Below are positions 25,651-34,399 of a stretch of DNA of 64,000 bases, piece by piece. Numbering within the stretch: position 1 is the stretch's first letter; every line of letters begins with the position of its first letter. The notes under the pieces were generated by a model. The model was not told the origin of the DNA and made no database searches. It saw only the letters and a list, made by a program, of their open reading frames with translations. Origin of the DNA: Cupriavidus necator A5-1 (GTDB lineage: Bacteria; Pseudomonadota; Gammaproteobacteria; Burkholderiales; Burkholderiaceae); NCBI RefSeq assembly GCF_000744095.1, contig NZ_JQLI01000001.1, positions 62,001-126,000 on the forward strand. The letters are read 5' to 3'. The translations under genes were made by a program, and so were the position numbers.

Positions 25651-26154
25651 ATGCGACTGACACTTAAAGAGCTGAGGCGGCTTTCCCCGCAGACGGCTGA
25701 TCGCGTCGAGCGAGATATCGAGAAGCGGGCTGGAGATCGCGAGCGGCGGGTGAAGGCCTCAGCCGAGCGCGGCCACAGCGTGGGAGGCGAGGGAAGCTAC
25801 CTGGAGGCTGCATTCGACCAACAGCTTCGCGCGACGTTTGGCCGGGAGCCGCACCCAGCGTTTCGGTGGCGTACAGAGTTCCGCTTCGCGCTGCCGCGCC
25901 TGTACCGATTCGACTTCGCCTGGCCAAACCTCCTGATCGCGGTGGAGCTCGAGGGCGGGATCTGGAATGGCGGCCGGCACACCCAGGCGCGCGGTTTCAT
26001 TGAGGACGCACGCAAGTACAACCTGGCAGCCGAGATGGGCTGGACCGTGCTGCGGTACCCCGGCACCTTGGTGAACTCCGGCGAGGCAGTCTCCCAGACC
26101 GAGCAAATGCTGCGGACCGCACTGCGCAAGCTGCAGGACGATCCCAGACCCTGA
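25651..26154 (+). CDS. Endonuclease-like protein (VSR/DUF559-type PD-(D/E)XK)
   Basis: 167 residues. Basic N-terminal helices, then RFDFAWPNLLIAVELEGG (Asp91, Glu101) with the following GWTVLRYPG: the order D-x-(hydrophobic)-E-x-E/G of the VSR/DUF559 nuclease fold. Likely a DNA-cleaving or nicking enzyme. It lies near two DNA methyltransferase-like genes but shares no operon with them. Confidence 0.75.
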   Translation: MRLTLKELRRLSPQTADRVERDIEKRAGDRERRVKASAERGHSVGGEGSYLEAAFDQQLRATFGREPHPAFRWRTEFRFALPRLYRFDFAWPNLLIAVELEGGIWNGGRHTQARGFIEDARKYNLAAEMGWTVLRYPGTLVNSGEAVSQTEQMLRTALRKLQDDPRP

Positions 26155-26195
26155 CCGATCAAACGTGAGCTTAAGTGCAACCAACAAATTCGCAT

Positions 26196-26603
26196 ATGAC
26201 CACCAGCCAAGAGAACCCCTCTTTCAACGAACAGGTAACCCAGCTCATCGAGAGCATGCTGAAAGGCAAGAGGATCTGGAGCGAGAACGGCTGCGCGCTG
26301 TCGATGATCTGGATAAAGGCTATGCAGGGCGTGACGCGCGCAAATAGCCCGGTTGACGCGCTGCTCGCGCACGCCAAATCGGAGGCGGCGCTCAACGCCA
26401 TGGCGCTGGCAGGAGACTTCACCGAGCGGGAAGTCCAGGTCCTGAGCTTCCAGGCAAGTGCCGTTCTGACGCAGGCATTGCGGCGGTTCGGCGATCTGTC
26501 TGCGGAAGGGGCAACCTCGATGTTGAGCGTGGAGGTCGACGTCGGCTCAACCAACCACTACTTCGCGGCCGTTGGCGGCTGCGCCGGCGCCACGCTTCAT
26601 TGA
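26196..26603 (+). CDS. Hypothetical helical protein
   Basis: 135 residues from ATG 26196; GTG 26175 is an alternative. Soluble, helical. The region DALLAHAKSEAALNAMALAG is amphipathic. No family recognised. Ends about 90 bases before the C5 methyltransferase gene. Confidence 0.6.
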   Translation: MTTSQENPSFNEQVTQLIESMLKGKRIWSENGCALSMIWIKAMQGVTRANSPVDALLAHAKSEAALNAMALAGDFTEREVQVLSFQASAVLTQALRRFGDLSAEGATSMLSVEVDVGSTNHYFAAVGGCAGATLH

Positions 26604-26694
26604 CCCACCCGATCAAGACGCACGAGCCGCAAGGCGACCTTTATCCCGGGTGAGGGGCGGAGTAGCCCCAAACCCAGCTTCCCGATAATCTCCC

Positions 26695-27646
26695 ATGATC
26701 GCAGCAACGATGCCGAGCACGGCAGGACAACTCACGGCCATTGATCTCTTCGCAGGTGCCGGCGGTTTCACCGAAGGCGCACGCAACGCGGACATCAATG
26801 TGATCTGGTGCGGCAACCATAATCCCCAGGCCGTTGAGTTCCACGCGCGGAATCACCCGAATTCCATCCACGTCTGCCAGGACCTGCACCAGGCGAACTG
26901 GACCGAGGTTCCTCGCCACGACGTCTTGCTAGCATCGCCTTGCTGCCAAGGCCACTCGCGGGCCCGCGGCAGGGATCGCCCGCATCACGACAGCCAGCGC
27001 AGCACTGCGTGGGCGGTGGTTAGCTGCGCTGAGTATCACCGGGAAGAGCTCGTCCTTGCCGAGAACGTCTTGGAGTTTCTGGACTGGACGCTATATCCCG
27101 CTTGGGAGGATGCTATGCACCGGCTTGGCTATAGCGTTTCTCCCCACGTCGTTGATTCCGCGGACCACGGCGTACCGCAACATCGCGTACGGCTCTTCCT
27201 CGTCTGCACCCGCTCAAGGAGCCCAATTCAGCTGAAGCTGCCGAGGCGCGATCACGTGGGCGTCGGCTCGGTCATTCAGTGGGATGAGCACCCGTGGACG
27301 CCAATCCAGACGCCGCGGCGCAGCCCGGCGACACTGCGGCGGATCGCCGCCGGCCGGGCCCGATATGGCCAGCGCTTCGTGGCGCCTTACTACGGCAGCG
27401 GCAGCGGGGAGACAGGCCGCAGCCTCGATCGTCCCATTGGGAACACTCACGACCGTGGATCGCTGGGCCGTCATCGACGGGGAGCGGATGCGCATGCTGC
27501 AGATCCCGGAGGCGAAGGCAGCCATGGGGCTACGACAGGACTACCAACTCCCGACAACCAAGCGTGACGCCATGCGGATGCTTGGAAACATGGTAAGCCC
27601 GGTGGTCGCGACCGACATGCTGCAGGCCGCCCGCGCGCAGGCGTAA
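26695..27646 (+). pseudogene. Frameshifted C5-cytosine DNA methyltransferase
   Basis: Motif I DLFAGAGGF (residues 17-25), catalytic motif IV ASPCCQGHS (Cys84; usual PPC reads PCC), ENV (123-125) and motif VIII PQHRVRLF (161-168) are in one frame. At about 27441-27444 an extra A (ATTGGGAACACT) breaks the frame. The second frame carries VDRWAVIDGE and the motif X GNMVSPVVA and ends at 27646. With one base removed the gene is whole. No cognate restriction gene is adjacent, so it was probably an orphan methylase. Confidence 0.85.
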
Positions 27647-27745
27647 TGCGCGGAGCCTTACGGGTTACTCGCGTCCCGATTTGCGCAGTTCCCTCCTCGA
27701 TCGGTAGTTTGGCTTCAACAAGTCCTGCACTGCAAGGAGACCCAC

Positions 27746-28213
27746 ATGATGAGTGTGAGCGCTAATCCGCCATCGACAGCAATCGGGCCATGCTATCGCG
27801 TGAGCCCGTCCCTTGATCGCTCGCCCGCCGGCCACGATGGCAAAGGCTGGAACCGTCTGGCGATCATTCCTATGGACCCTATTGACCGGTGCCTGCTGCG
27901 CCCGAAGTACCGCCAGGCCGCCTTGGACACGCTTCGTGGCATGGGTCACTACGGGGTACCCACGGCCTACTATGCGTGCACTTCCGCGGGGCCGTGCGGG
28001 GCGTGCAGCCTGCCACAACAGCCACGCGAGCCTTGGCTGGATTCCTGGGAGGTCGAGGAGACCACGCAGGGCGCGCTGTTCATTCATGAGATCGGCAACC
28101 CCGGGGCGCCGGTGCGCACATTCACCGACTGGGCTGCGTTCATGCGGGGCGTAGATGCACCGATGCTGCGCAGGCGCATCGAGAACATCCGTACCACCTG
28201 GAGGGCAGTATGA
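27746..28213 (+). CDS. Hypothetical protein
   Basis: 155 residues; ATG 27746 has AAGGAGACC before it. Cys-rich patch YACTSAGPCGACSLP around residues 80-92. The rest is mixed alpha/beta. It overlaps the start of the next gene by 4 bases. Role unknown, perhaps an accessory to the methylase-like protein. Confidence 0.65.
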   Translation: MMSVSANPPSTAIGPCYRVSPSLDRSPAGHDGKGWNRLAIIPMDPIDRCLLRPKYRQAALDTLRGMGHYGVPTAYYACTSAGPCGACSLPQQPREPWLDSWEVEETTQGALFIHEIGNPGAPVRTFTDWAAFMRGVDAPMLRRRIENIRTTWRAV

Positions 28214-29013
28214 AGCAGCGCCAGCTACGCGCGGTAAAGCGGGGCAGTGCCGGCTCGGCACAGCTCGAAATTGTCCAACTACTTCGTGAGGCGTCCTACC
28301 GGCGCCGAATCTCTGAGGTCTGGAGCGACTTTGTCGCGCTCGGCGCCATTACATTCGCGCAGATCGATCGGCGCGGCCACGACGAACGTGAAGCCGAGTA
28401 CTTGCGGATTGTGAAGCGGTACACAAAGGAGGAGTTCGACGCGCTGGTCTGCGCCTTTGTCCGTCTTCCGTTGGCGTTCGAGGCGAATGTGGGACCGTGT
28501 GGCGTGCCAATCCACTTCGCCGACATCCTGGGCGAGATTTACTTGGCTCTCGAGCTTGGGAACAGCGCCATGGGTCAATTCTTCACGCCAGGCGAGGTCA
28601 GCAAGCTGGTGGCGGCGATGACCATGGACCGGGAGTCCATGAAGGCGCATATTGCCCGCGACGGCTTCATTTCCGTCCACGAGCCGGCAATGGGTGGCGG
28701 GGCGATGCTAATCCAGGCCGCTGCAGTCATGGCCGAAGCGGGGCTCAACTACCAGCGTCATATGGTCGCTGTGGGTGTGGATCTGAGCCTCACCGCCGTG
28801 CATATGGCCTACGTCCAGCTGACGCTCCTGCACATTCCCGCAGTGCTGATCTGCGGCAACAGCCTGACCGTGGAACACTCCTCTGTCTGGTACACACCCG
28901 CCTATATCCTCGGCGGCTGGGCTTCCCGTTTCCCCGTTTCGCCTGATGAACCAATGCGCGAGGTGGCGCTGCACACCAAACCGGTCCCTGAAAGCAACGC
29001 ATTAGCCGCCTAA
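28210..29013 (+). CDS. N6-DNA-methylase-like protein lacking NPPY motif
   Basis: 267 residues. The region GQFFTPGEVSKLVAAM (type I/IIG HsdM-like) and the SAM motif EPAMGGGAMLIQA are present, then VGVDLSLTAVHMAYVQL. The catalytic NPPY/F is missing; the equivalent place reads GNSLTVEH. It is also shorter than HsdM (about 500). Similar short proteins occur on megaplasmids. It may bind SAM without methylating DNA, or act with a partner. The start overlaps the upstream gene (ATGA). Confidence 0.75.
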   Translation: MKQRQLRAVKRGSAGSAQLEIVQLLREASYRRRISEVWSDFVALGAITFAQIDRRGHDEREAEYLRIVKRYTKEEFDALVCAFVRLPLAFEANVGPCGVPIHFADILGEIYLALELGNSAMGQFFTPGEVSKLVAAMTMDRESMKAHIARDGFISVHEPAMGGGAMLIQAAAVMAEAGLNYQRHMVAVGVDLSLTAVHMAYVQLTLLHIPAVLICGNSLTVEHSSVWYTPAYILGGWASRFPVSPDEPMREVALHTKPVPESNALAA

Positions 29014-29055
29014 AGAATAATTCGCAGTATAATGTGAATACAAAATAAATAGACA

Positions 29056-29838
29056 ATGCACAGGATGATCAACGACAGCATGAAGGCCGGCCTCGTTGCA
29101 GCGGCCATGCTCATGGCACCGTTTGCGGCATGGAGTGCTCAGACGGACTGCCCTGAGAGCTATGCCGCCGGCTTTGCGCCCGAGGTTTGGCACGATAAGC
29201 TGTCCAAGGGCACGGTCGAGCTCTGCTCCTCCCAGTTCGGCGTCGTCTATTCCAACCTCACCCGAACCCCGCTGTGGTCCGCCGAGAACCTGAGCCCTGG
29301 CCGGTTCTCGCTACCACGCGACTTCCCGCGGTATGACGTCTTCTATGAGGACAAGCGGATCCCGTTTGGCTGGCGCTCCACACTGGATGACTATCGAGGA
29401 AGCGGCCTGGACCGTGGCCACATGACGCCGTCGGCCGACGCCAGCAATCCACATTCGGACCATGAGACGTTCGCGCTGACCAATATTGTGCCGCAGAGTG
29501 CTGACGGCAACCGGAATGCTTGGGCAGCGATCGAGAAAGCCGTGCGATCCCTTGCCCGGCACCGCCAGGTCTTCGTGATCACCGGCCCCCTCTTCATTCC
29601 GGAAGAGGGCAAGGCCATCCGGTGGCTCAACCGTCGCGTCGCTGTTCCGTCCCACCTCTACAAGATTGTCTACGACCCCGCGAACAACTCCGGCGGCGCA
29701 TACCTCCTCGAGAACCAGGACTACAGGCGGCCGCGTGAGGTGCCAATCCAGGAGATTGAGCAGCTCGCCAGAATTCGCTTCTTCCCTGATACAGCTGCCA
29801 TCCGCCCGATGAAGCTGCCCCGACCGCGATGGGATTGA
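29056..29838 (+). CDS. Exported DNA/RNA non-specific endonuclease (NUC1 type)
   Basis: 260 residues with a signal peptide (about residues 10-28, ending AAWSA) and the beta-beta-alpha metal motif DRGH at 119-122 (LDRGHMTPSAD), followed by NIVPQSADGNRNAW with the metal-binding Asn. This is the Serratia nuclease/EndoG family. Periplasmic or secreted, cutting DNA and RNA. Some conjugative plasmids carry such nucleases. It overlaps the MobV-like gene by 10 bases. ATG 29065 or 29080 are alternative starts. Confidence 0.88.
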   Translation: MHRMINDSMKAGLVAAAMLMAPFAAWSAQTDCPESYAAGFAPEVWHDKLSKGTVELCSSQFGVVYSNLTRTPLWSAENLSPGRFSLPRDFPRYDVFYEDKRIPFGWRSTLDDYRGSGLDRGHMTPSADASNPHSDHETFALTNIVPQSADGNRNAWAAIEKAVRSLARHRQVFVITGPLFIPEEGKAIRWLNRRVAVPSHLYKIVYDPANNSGGAYLLENQDYRRPREVPIQEIEQLARIRFFPDTAAIRPMKLPRPRWD

Positions 29839-30566
29839 AACCCGTCGCCGAGGCCACGCCGTTGGCACCTGCCTATACCGTTCTGCGCATCACGAAGCTA
29901 AAGACGTGGGATGCGGTGACCGCCGCCGGTCAATGCGACGGCGCGCAGTTGCTTCTCGGCGCTGGCGGCCCCGGTTTGCTCGCTGCTGTCCGTTCCCTGA
30001 TCGGTAAACAAACGGTCCGCACAAACGCCGTGCTTGCCGTCCAAGTGCTGATGTCGGTGACGCGTCGGCCCCAACCGGCGGGCGAGCCGGCAACCGGCGG
30101 TGAGTGGCGCGGCGACCGCCTGCAGGCGTGGACCGAAGCGAGCATTAGTTGGCTGCGGGGCAAGTACGGCGATCGGCTGGCCTTGGCCACGCTAGACGCC
30201 GGCGGGCCGGCTCCCGTCATCCTTTCAATCCTGGTGCCGCTCGACGAGCGGGGGAAGCTCAACGCCCGGGCTCTCTTTGGAGGGACACGTCTGCGGCTGG
30301 CCCAGCTGCAGAGCGAGTACGCGGCGAGCGTCGAGGCGCTTGGGATCAAGCGGGGAGGGGAGGCAACTCGTGCTGCGGAGGCGGCCACTGAAGAGGTTGC
30401 TGCGCTCAAGCTGCAACTCCTGGCGGTATTGGGAGAGAAAGCTGAGCTGCAAGGGCGCCTGGCCCAGCTTGAAGGGGAGCAGAAGCCAGTGGCATCAGTA
30501 CCGCCCACGGAGGAAGCCTTTCGCGCCGAGCTTGAAAGGCGTGGGCAGGTGAGGCTGGTTCCGTAG
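29829..30566 (+). CDS. MobV-like plasmid recombination protein, catalytic histidines missing
   Basis: 245 residues. The N-terminus AYTVLRITKLKTWDAV matches the start of Mob/Pre relaxases (SYAVLR..KLKS), and VPLDERGKLNARALFGG plus LQSEYAASVEALGI match the region after the metal-binding motif. The relaxase motif HxDExxPHxH should fall near residues 121-132 but reads TLDAGGPAPVIL: all three histidines are gone. The C-terminus is a coiled coil (180-230). It probably cannot nick oriT and may bind DNA only. It overlaps the exported nuclease gene. Confidence 0.72.
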   Translation: MGLKPVAEATPLAPAYTVLRITKLKTWDAVTAAGQCDGAQLLLGAGGPGLLAAVRSLIGKQTVRTNAVLAVQVLMSVTRRPQPAGEPATGGEWRGDRLQAWTEASISWLRGKYGDRLALATLDAGGPAPVILSILVPLDERGKLNARALFGGTRLRLAQLQSEYAASVEALGIKRGGEATRAAEAATEEVAALKLQLLAVLGEKAELQGRLAQLEGEQKPVASVPPTEEAFRAELERRGQVRLVP

Positions 30567-30680
30567 TCGTGGGGATTCCAATAGATGCAACTAACCGCCG
30601 AGAGACCAGTCAAACCCCCAACGCTAAGCATCCACATCAGGGGCACGGCAGCTGGCATGAGAGCTCTCTTGAGAGAGCCT

Positions 30681-31220
30681 TCATCCGAGGGTGCCATGCG
30701 CAGGATTAGCTTCTGGGGCCAACGAAAACAATGCTGTATACCCACAAAAGAAGCTCGGACATGCGTAGGGTAGGTGAATCGGCTGCGGGGTGCCGAGTCC
30801 CTTCCCGGCCTTGCGCTCGCTCTCCATCAGGAACGTGGTTGGCGCGTTCTCGCCGTCGGCCAGTTTCTGCTGCACGGCGACGCTTGCCGGGTTATGCATC
30901 CCGGGCCGCAACGTGGCCAGGTGCTGGAACACCCGCTCAATGAGCCGAGCGTAGCGGTACCGGTGGTGCTTGTGCAGGTCGGAGTCGTCGAGGAATTCGC
31001 CAATATGGTGCGCCTCCCAGGCGGTGATGGAGAGCTTGCGTTCGGCGGTCCAGCGCAGCCACTTGCGCCACATGAAGCCGTAGATTTCCGCGCTACTCTC
31101 ACTCACGCCGCGCCTGGCCAGCCAGTGATCGAACGCGCGATCAGCATCCTTTTTCCATTCGGCGAACGCGCTGCCGAAGAGGGCTTGCTGTGTGTTGCGG
31201 GTCCGACTGCTGGTTTTCAT
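30681..31220 (-). pseudogene. Truncated tyrosine integrase (N-terminal SAM-like domain only)
   Basis: From ATG 31220 (GGAGAATC site upstream) the first 130 residues form the core-binding domain (FDHWLARRGVSESSAEIYGFMW ... TLRPGMHNPASVAV). After TTFLMESERKAG the reading passes into unrelated sequence; the catalytic domain with R..H..R..Y is absent. This marks a decayed element boundary. The divergent HU-like gene starts 185 bases away. Confidence 0.75.
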
Positions 31221-31307
31221 AGGGGATTCTCCGTATATCGAGCTCACTTGAGTGTTGCGATTGCGTTGAGCATACCCGAGCAATGCGCAGAAAAACGCAA
31301 AAAACCC

Positions 31308-31336
31308 TTGAAAATAGGCTTCGTCGTGGCAATATC
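31308..31336 (+). promoter_or_regulatory. Candidate promoter of the HU-like gene
   Basis: TTGAAA (31308-31313), 17 bases, AATATC (31331-31336), 69 bases before the ATG. Good -35, weak -10. Confidence 0.4.
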
Positions 31337-31404
31337 GCGTGCAGTGTTGCGCGGCAGCCCCTCAGGACCCGCCGGCACATCAACCACCGAGACTACGAAC
31401 CGAT

Positions 31405-31848
31405 ATGGCAACCAAAGCTAAGACGACTGCCAAGGCCGCTGCGAAGCCGGCCGCTAAGGCCCCGACCAGGAAGGCCGCTGTGAAGCCGGCCGCGAAGGCT
31501 CCAACGAAGACCGCCGCCGCGGCACCGGTGGCCAAGCCGCTGAAGGATACTTTTAACAAGTCCAGCCTGCTTGCTCACCTGGTCGCGGAAACCCAGCTCG
31601 AAGCCAAGACCGTGAAGACCGTGCTGGCCCAGTTGGAAAACACGATCGTGAGCGCGCTGCATAAGAAGGGCGCCGGCGAATTCACGCTGCCGGGCCTGCT
31701 GAAGGTGACGGCGGTTCAGGTACCCGCCACCAAGAAGCGCTTCGGCAAGAACCCGTTCACCGGCCAGGACCAATGGTTCGCAGCGAAACCCGCCTCGGTG
31801 AAGGTTAAGGTCCGCCCGCTGAAGAAGCTGAAGGACGCCGCGGCCTAA
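31405..31848 (+). CDS. HU-like protein with long Lys/Ala N-terminal tail
   Basis: 147 residues. The first 45 are Lys/Ala/Pro repeats like histone H1 tails. From residue 50 an HU fold follows (FNKSSLLAHLVAETQLEAKTV, GAGEFTLPGLLKV). Arm sequence VPATKKRFGKNPFTGQDQW deviates from classical HU. Such tailed HU proteins are known in Burkholderiales and compact DNA. It ends before a strong hairpin terminator. Confidence 0.85.
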   Translation: MATKAKTTAKAAAKPAAKAPTRKAAVKPAAKAPTKTAAAAPVAKPLKDTFNKSSLLAHLVAETQLEAKTVKTVLAQLENTIVSALHKKGAGEFTLPGLLKVTAVQVPATKKRFGKNPFTGQDQWFAAKPASVKVKVRPLKKLKDAAA

Positions 31849-31869
31849 TTTCGCGGGGCCATGAAGAAA

Positions 31870-31894
31870 CAAAGGGAGCTGAATGCTCCCTTTG
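31870..31894 (+). terminator. Terminator-like hairpin after HU-like gene
   Basis: CAAAGGGAGC-TGAAT-GCTCCCTTTG, a perfect 10-bp stem followed by TATAT. The U-run is short, so it may be partly Rho-assisted. Confidence 0.7.
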
Positions 31895-31936
31895 TATATC
31901 GCCCACTTCTCAGTTCAATCGTTCTATTTCTGCCAG

Positions 31937-32263
31937 ATGGCGAACTACGCGCATTTCTTCTCTATTACCTTTGTCGTTTTCGGATTGTTGATGCTGACAA
32001 TGATCAAAGGTTCTGAACCGTGGAGGATCTCTGTTCTAATCGTTGGGGTTCTCCAAATCCTGCTCGCATCACTCGCGTTTGGTGCGCTCACGGATGCAGG
32101 TGCGCTGCTTGAGGCGTTGAACCAATTTGGGAAGGTTGATAAGCCGACCTACACTGCAGCGAAAGCCGCAACTGGCGTCTGGCTCTTCATCTTTCCGGCC
32201 GTAACTGCCGCGATCGGCACTAACTTGGTCACTTCCTGGTTCTTGGCAAAGAAGCCAGACTAG
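31937..32263 (+). CDS. Small membrane protein
   Basis: 108 residues from ATG 31937 with three or four hydrophobic segments (about 5-22, 30-50, 78-105). No charged motif or family recognised. Less GC-rich than its surroundings. Confidence 0.65.
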   Translation: MANYAHFFSITFVVFGLLMLTMIKGSEPWRISVLIVGVLQILLASLAFGALTDAGALLEALNQFGKVDKPTYTAAKAATGVWLFIFPAVTAAIGTNLVTSWFLAKKPD

Positions 32264-32284
32264 CACCAGCCGACGGGCGGTCTT

Positions 32285-33127
32285 TCAGAAGCCGTACGGC
32301 ATCGCCGCCCAGTCCTTCAAAACCCGGTAGTCCCACTCAGGCATAACGATGCGGCTGGCTTCCGCCGCCTCCAGGATCTGCTCGCCCACCCAGTCGCCGA
32401 GCCGGTTGCCATGCAGCATGAAGAAGAACCACGCAAAAGGGTGGCCAGCCTTCACGTCGAACCGCAGCAGCTCATCCCAGAGGCCAAAAACCGTTCTGCT
32501 GCGTTTGTCCTCGATCTTGGGCAGCCGCTTGGTCGTCGTCCAGGCCGGAATCACGCTGAGATTCCGCTCGCTGGTCTGCGGATCCGTGTAATCCGAGACC
32601 TGGAATACCCAGTGTCTGGATAGCTCCGCGCCGCTACGACCGGCGCTCGAGCGGTCCCAGTCAGCAAAGAAGCGCGCCAGTCGCGGCTTCTTGCGCCGCA
32701 GCTCCGGAAACTCCTCGAACATCCTGGAATGTCGAACCTCACCGGTTTCCATGTCCTTGACGCGGAGCACCTTCTGCTCCGCGGCGCGCTTTTGCTCCTC
32801 ATCGAGCTCCGCCTCGAGACCCAGCACGTCCGCCAGGTTGGCCACGCTCTCCAGCGCATATGCAGGGTCACCGAACTGAGCTGGATCGCTGTAGGGGTAG
32901 CCGGAGCAATTATCTAGCCGCCGCAGATCTTCCTCGCTGAGCAATGGCCGGCGGCGCGAGATTTCCTGCAGCGCTGCTTCACCGCCGCGTTCGTACAGCT
33001 CCTTGAAGCGGTAGAAGCTGTCGCGCGAGTAGCCCATCACACGGCAGGATTGGCTGACATTGCCCAACTGCCGGGCCAGTTCGAGGATGCCGACTTTGGC
33101 GCGGATGACTTTCTGTTCCTGAGTCAT
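32285..33127 (-). pseudogene. Chimeric ORF: IS481-type transposase N-terminus joined to another protein
   Basis: 280 residues. The first 61 ([20 protein letters not shown] ... [10 protein letters not shown]) are the HTH start of an IS481-family transposase. After RRRPLL the sequence turns, without a frame break, into an unrelated charged protein ([19 protein letters not shown] ... [20 protein letters not shown]) of unknown family. The transposase catalytic DDE core is absent. Probably an IS-mediated deletion that fused two reading frames; the C-terminal part is itself a fragment. Confidence 0.7.
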
Positions 33128-33279
33128 GGCGGACTCCTTGTGAATTCCGCTGCACAGTGACGCTTCGGGCTACGCCCTCTGCGCCCTGTGCAGCGGCTCG
33201 GAAAACCAACCACTGTCAGGTTAAGTCTAGTCTTTCACACTTCATGACTGTTGCTCTTCTGGTACTGGTATCGGAGAAC

Positions 33280-33658
33280 TCACGAGAAAGCCAGCAATTC
33301 TTGAGTGGCTGCACCGTCGACTGGCGTGAAGCCAAGACGAGAGAAGTAGCCGGCGGCAGTTTCAGTTCTGACGACCAGGGATTCGATGCCGACCAAACGT
33401 ACTTCGGCTACCAGTGCGGAAACCAGCGGGGCGGCCAGACCGGCACGTCTTGCGCGTTCCGCCACGGCAAGCCCTTGTAACAGGGCAACGTTGCCGCCGA
33501 GTATCTTCGATACCGGCGCACCCAAGGATGGCGGTTCTGTCCCGGCTGACATGAAACTGCACCGCTTCGCCATGTATTCCGCCAACGGGCAGTGAACACG
33601 ACCGAAGCAATGCTTCGACGTCACGAAGGTCTGCCTTGCTCGCCCGACGCGGCCTCAT
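33280..33658 (-). pseudogene. Frameshifted GNAT acetyltransferase (ArsN2-like)
   Basis: From 33658 one frame gives MRPRRASKADLRDVEALLR ... AILGCAGIED. Around 33505-33530 the homology moves to a second frame: LAVAERARRAGLAAPLVSAL, then TETAAGYFSRLGFTPVD. Together they make a GNAT protein close to ArsN2 (arsenic-resistance-linked) acetyltransferases. At least one indel splits it. No arsenic genes are adjacent. Confidence 0.72.
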
Positions 33659-33740
33659 AGTGTTACCTGCAAATCCAATGAGTGATGGCGAACGCCTCGG
33701 CGTCCCCGTCCGTTACCCACCAGCATGGCGCTCGCCCATT

Positions 33741-34058
33741 TTAGTTGTCGTAGTCACCATGCCAGCGTCGCCACTCGCCTCGACGCTCGCGCCATTCGCG
33801 TTCGCGCCAGCGTTGCTCCTGCCACGCACGCTCCCGCCACGCACGGTGCCGCCAGTCATCGTAGTAATAGCCCGGAGCAACGACCACAGGCGGAGGTTGG
33901 ACGAATACCGGGGCGGGCTCGTAGTAGGGCTGCGGCGGGACGACAACCGCTGGCCTGGGAATCCCGATACCGATATCCACGTCCACGCGTGCCTCAGCTG
34001 CGTGGGGAGTGAGCCCGATAACCCCGGTCAGAAGCATAAGTGCTGAAACGTTTCGCAT
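33741..34058 (-). CDS. Exported Pro/Tyr/Arg/Trp-rich protein
   Basis: 105 residues. Signal peptide (MRNVSALMLLTGVIGLTPHA), then DVDIGIGIPRPAVVVPPQPYYEP, and a C-terminal WR-x-RE repeat tail (WRERAWQEQRWREREWRER). It resembles small Burkholderiales envelope proteins with PXXP and WRE repeats; role unknown. Leader AGGAGCAAG. Confidence 0.75.
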   Translation of the reverse strand: MRNVSALMLLTGVIGLTPHAAEARVDVDIGIGIPRPAVVVPPQPYYEPAPVFVQPPPVVVAPGYYYDDWRHRAWRERAWQEQRWREREWRERRGEWRRWHGDYDN

Positions 34059-34399
34059 GACTTGCTCCTTCTATTTCTATGGGCAGTCTAGGCCGCCGCA
34101 GTTCGATGGGGCATTAGTCAAATCGCACGACTGTTACTTTCTGTAATGCGATGCAGGGCGCTGGGTTTCCCAGCGGGCATGAACGCACGCGGACAGCGTC
34201 CGCGCGGAGGATAACTTCCAGAAGGACGAGGAAGCCGGCTGAGGGTAGAGTCGGGTTCGGTAACCTCGCGATTGTTTGCCAGTTGCAGAACTTACGGATT
34301 GTCACGACTTGTCGGTCAACTCGGACGACGACCGTACCGTTTTTCCCGGTAAGCAAGGCGCATTGCTGAGCTGCTAAATATCTCTCAGGAGTTCACATC
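34059..34399. other. Intergenic stretch
   Basis: Divergent spacer between two small exported-protein genes. An 80-codon minus-strand frame (34114-34356) lacks a recognisable product or ribosome-binding site. No other feature seen. Confidence 0.4.

Noticed and set aside
30774-31421. Plus-strand frame opposite the truncated integrase
   Set aside because: The minus strand carries the recognisable integrase domain, so the plus frame is a shadow.
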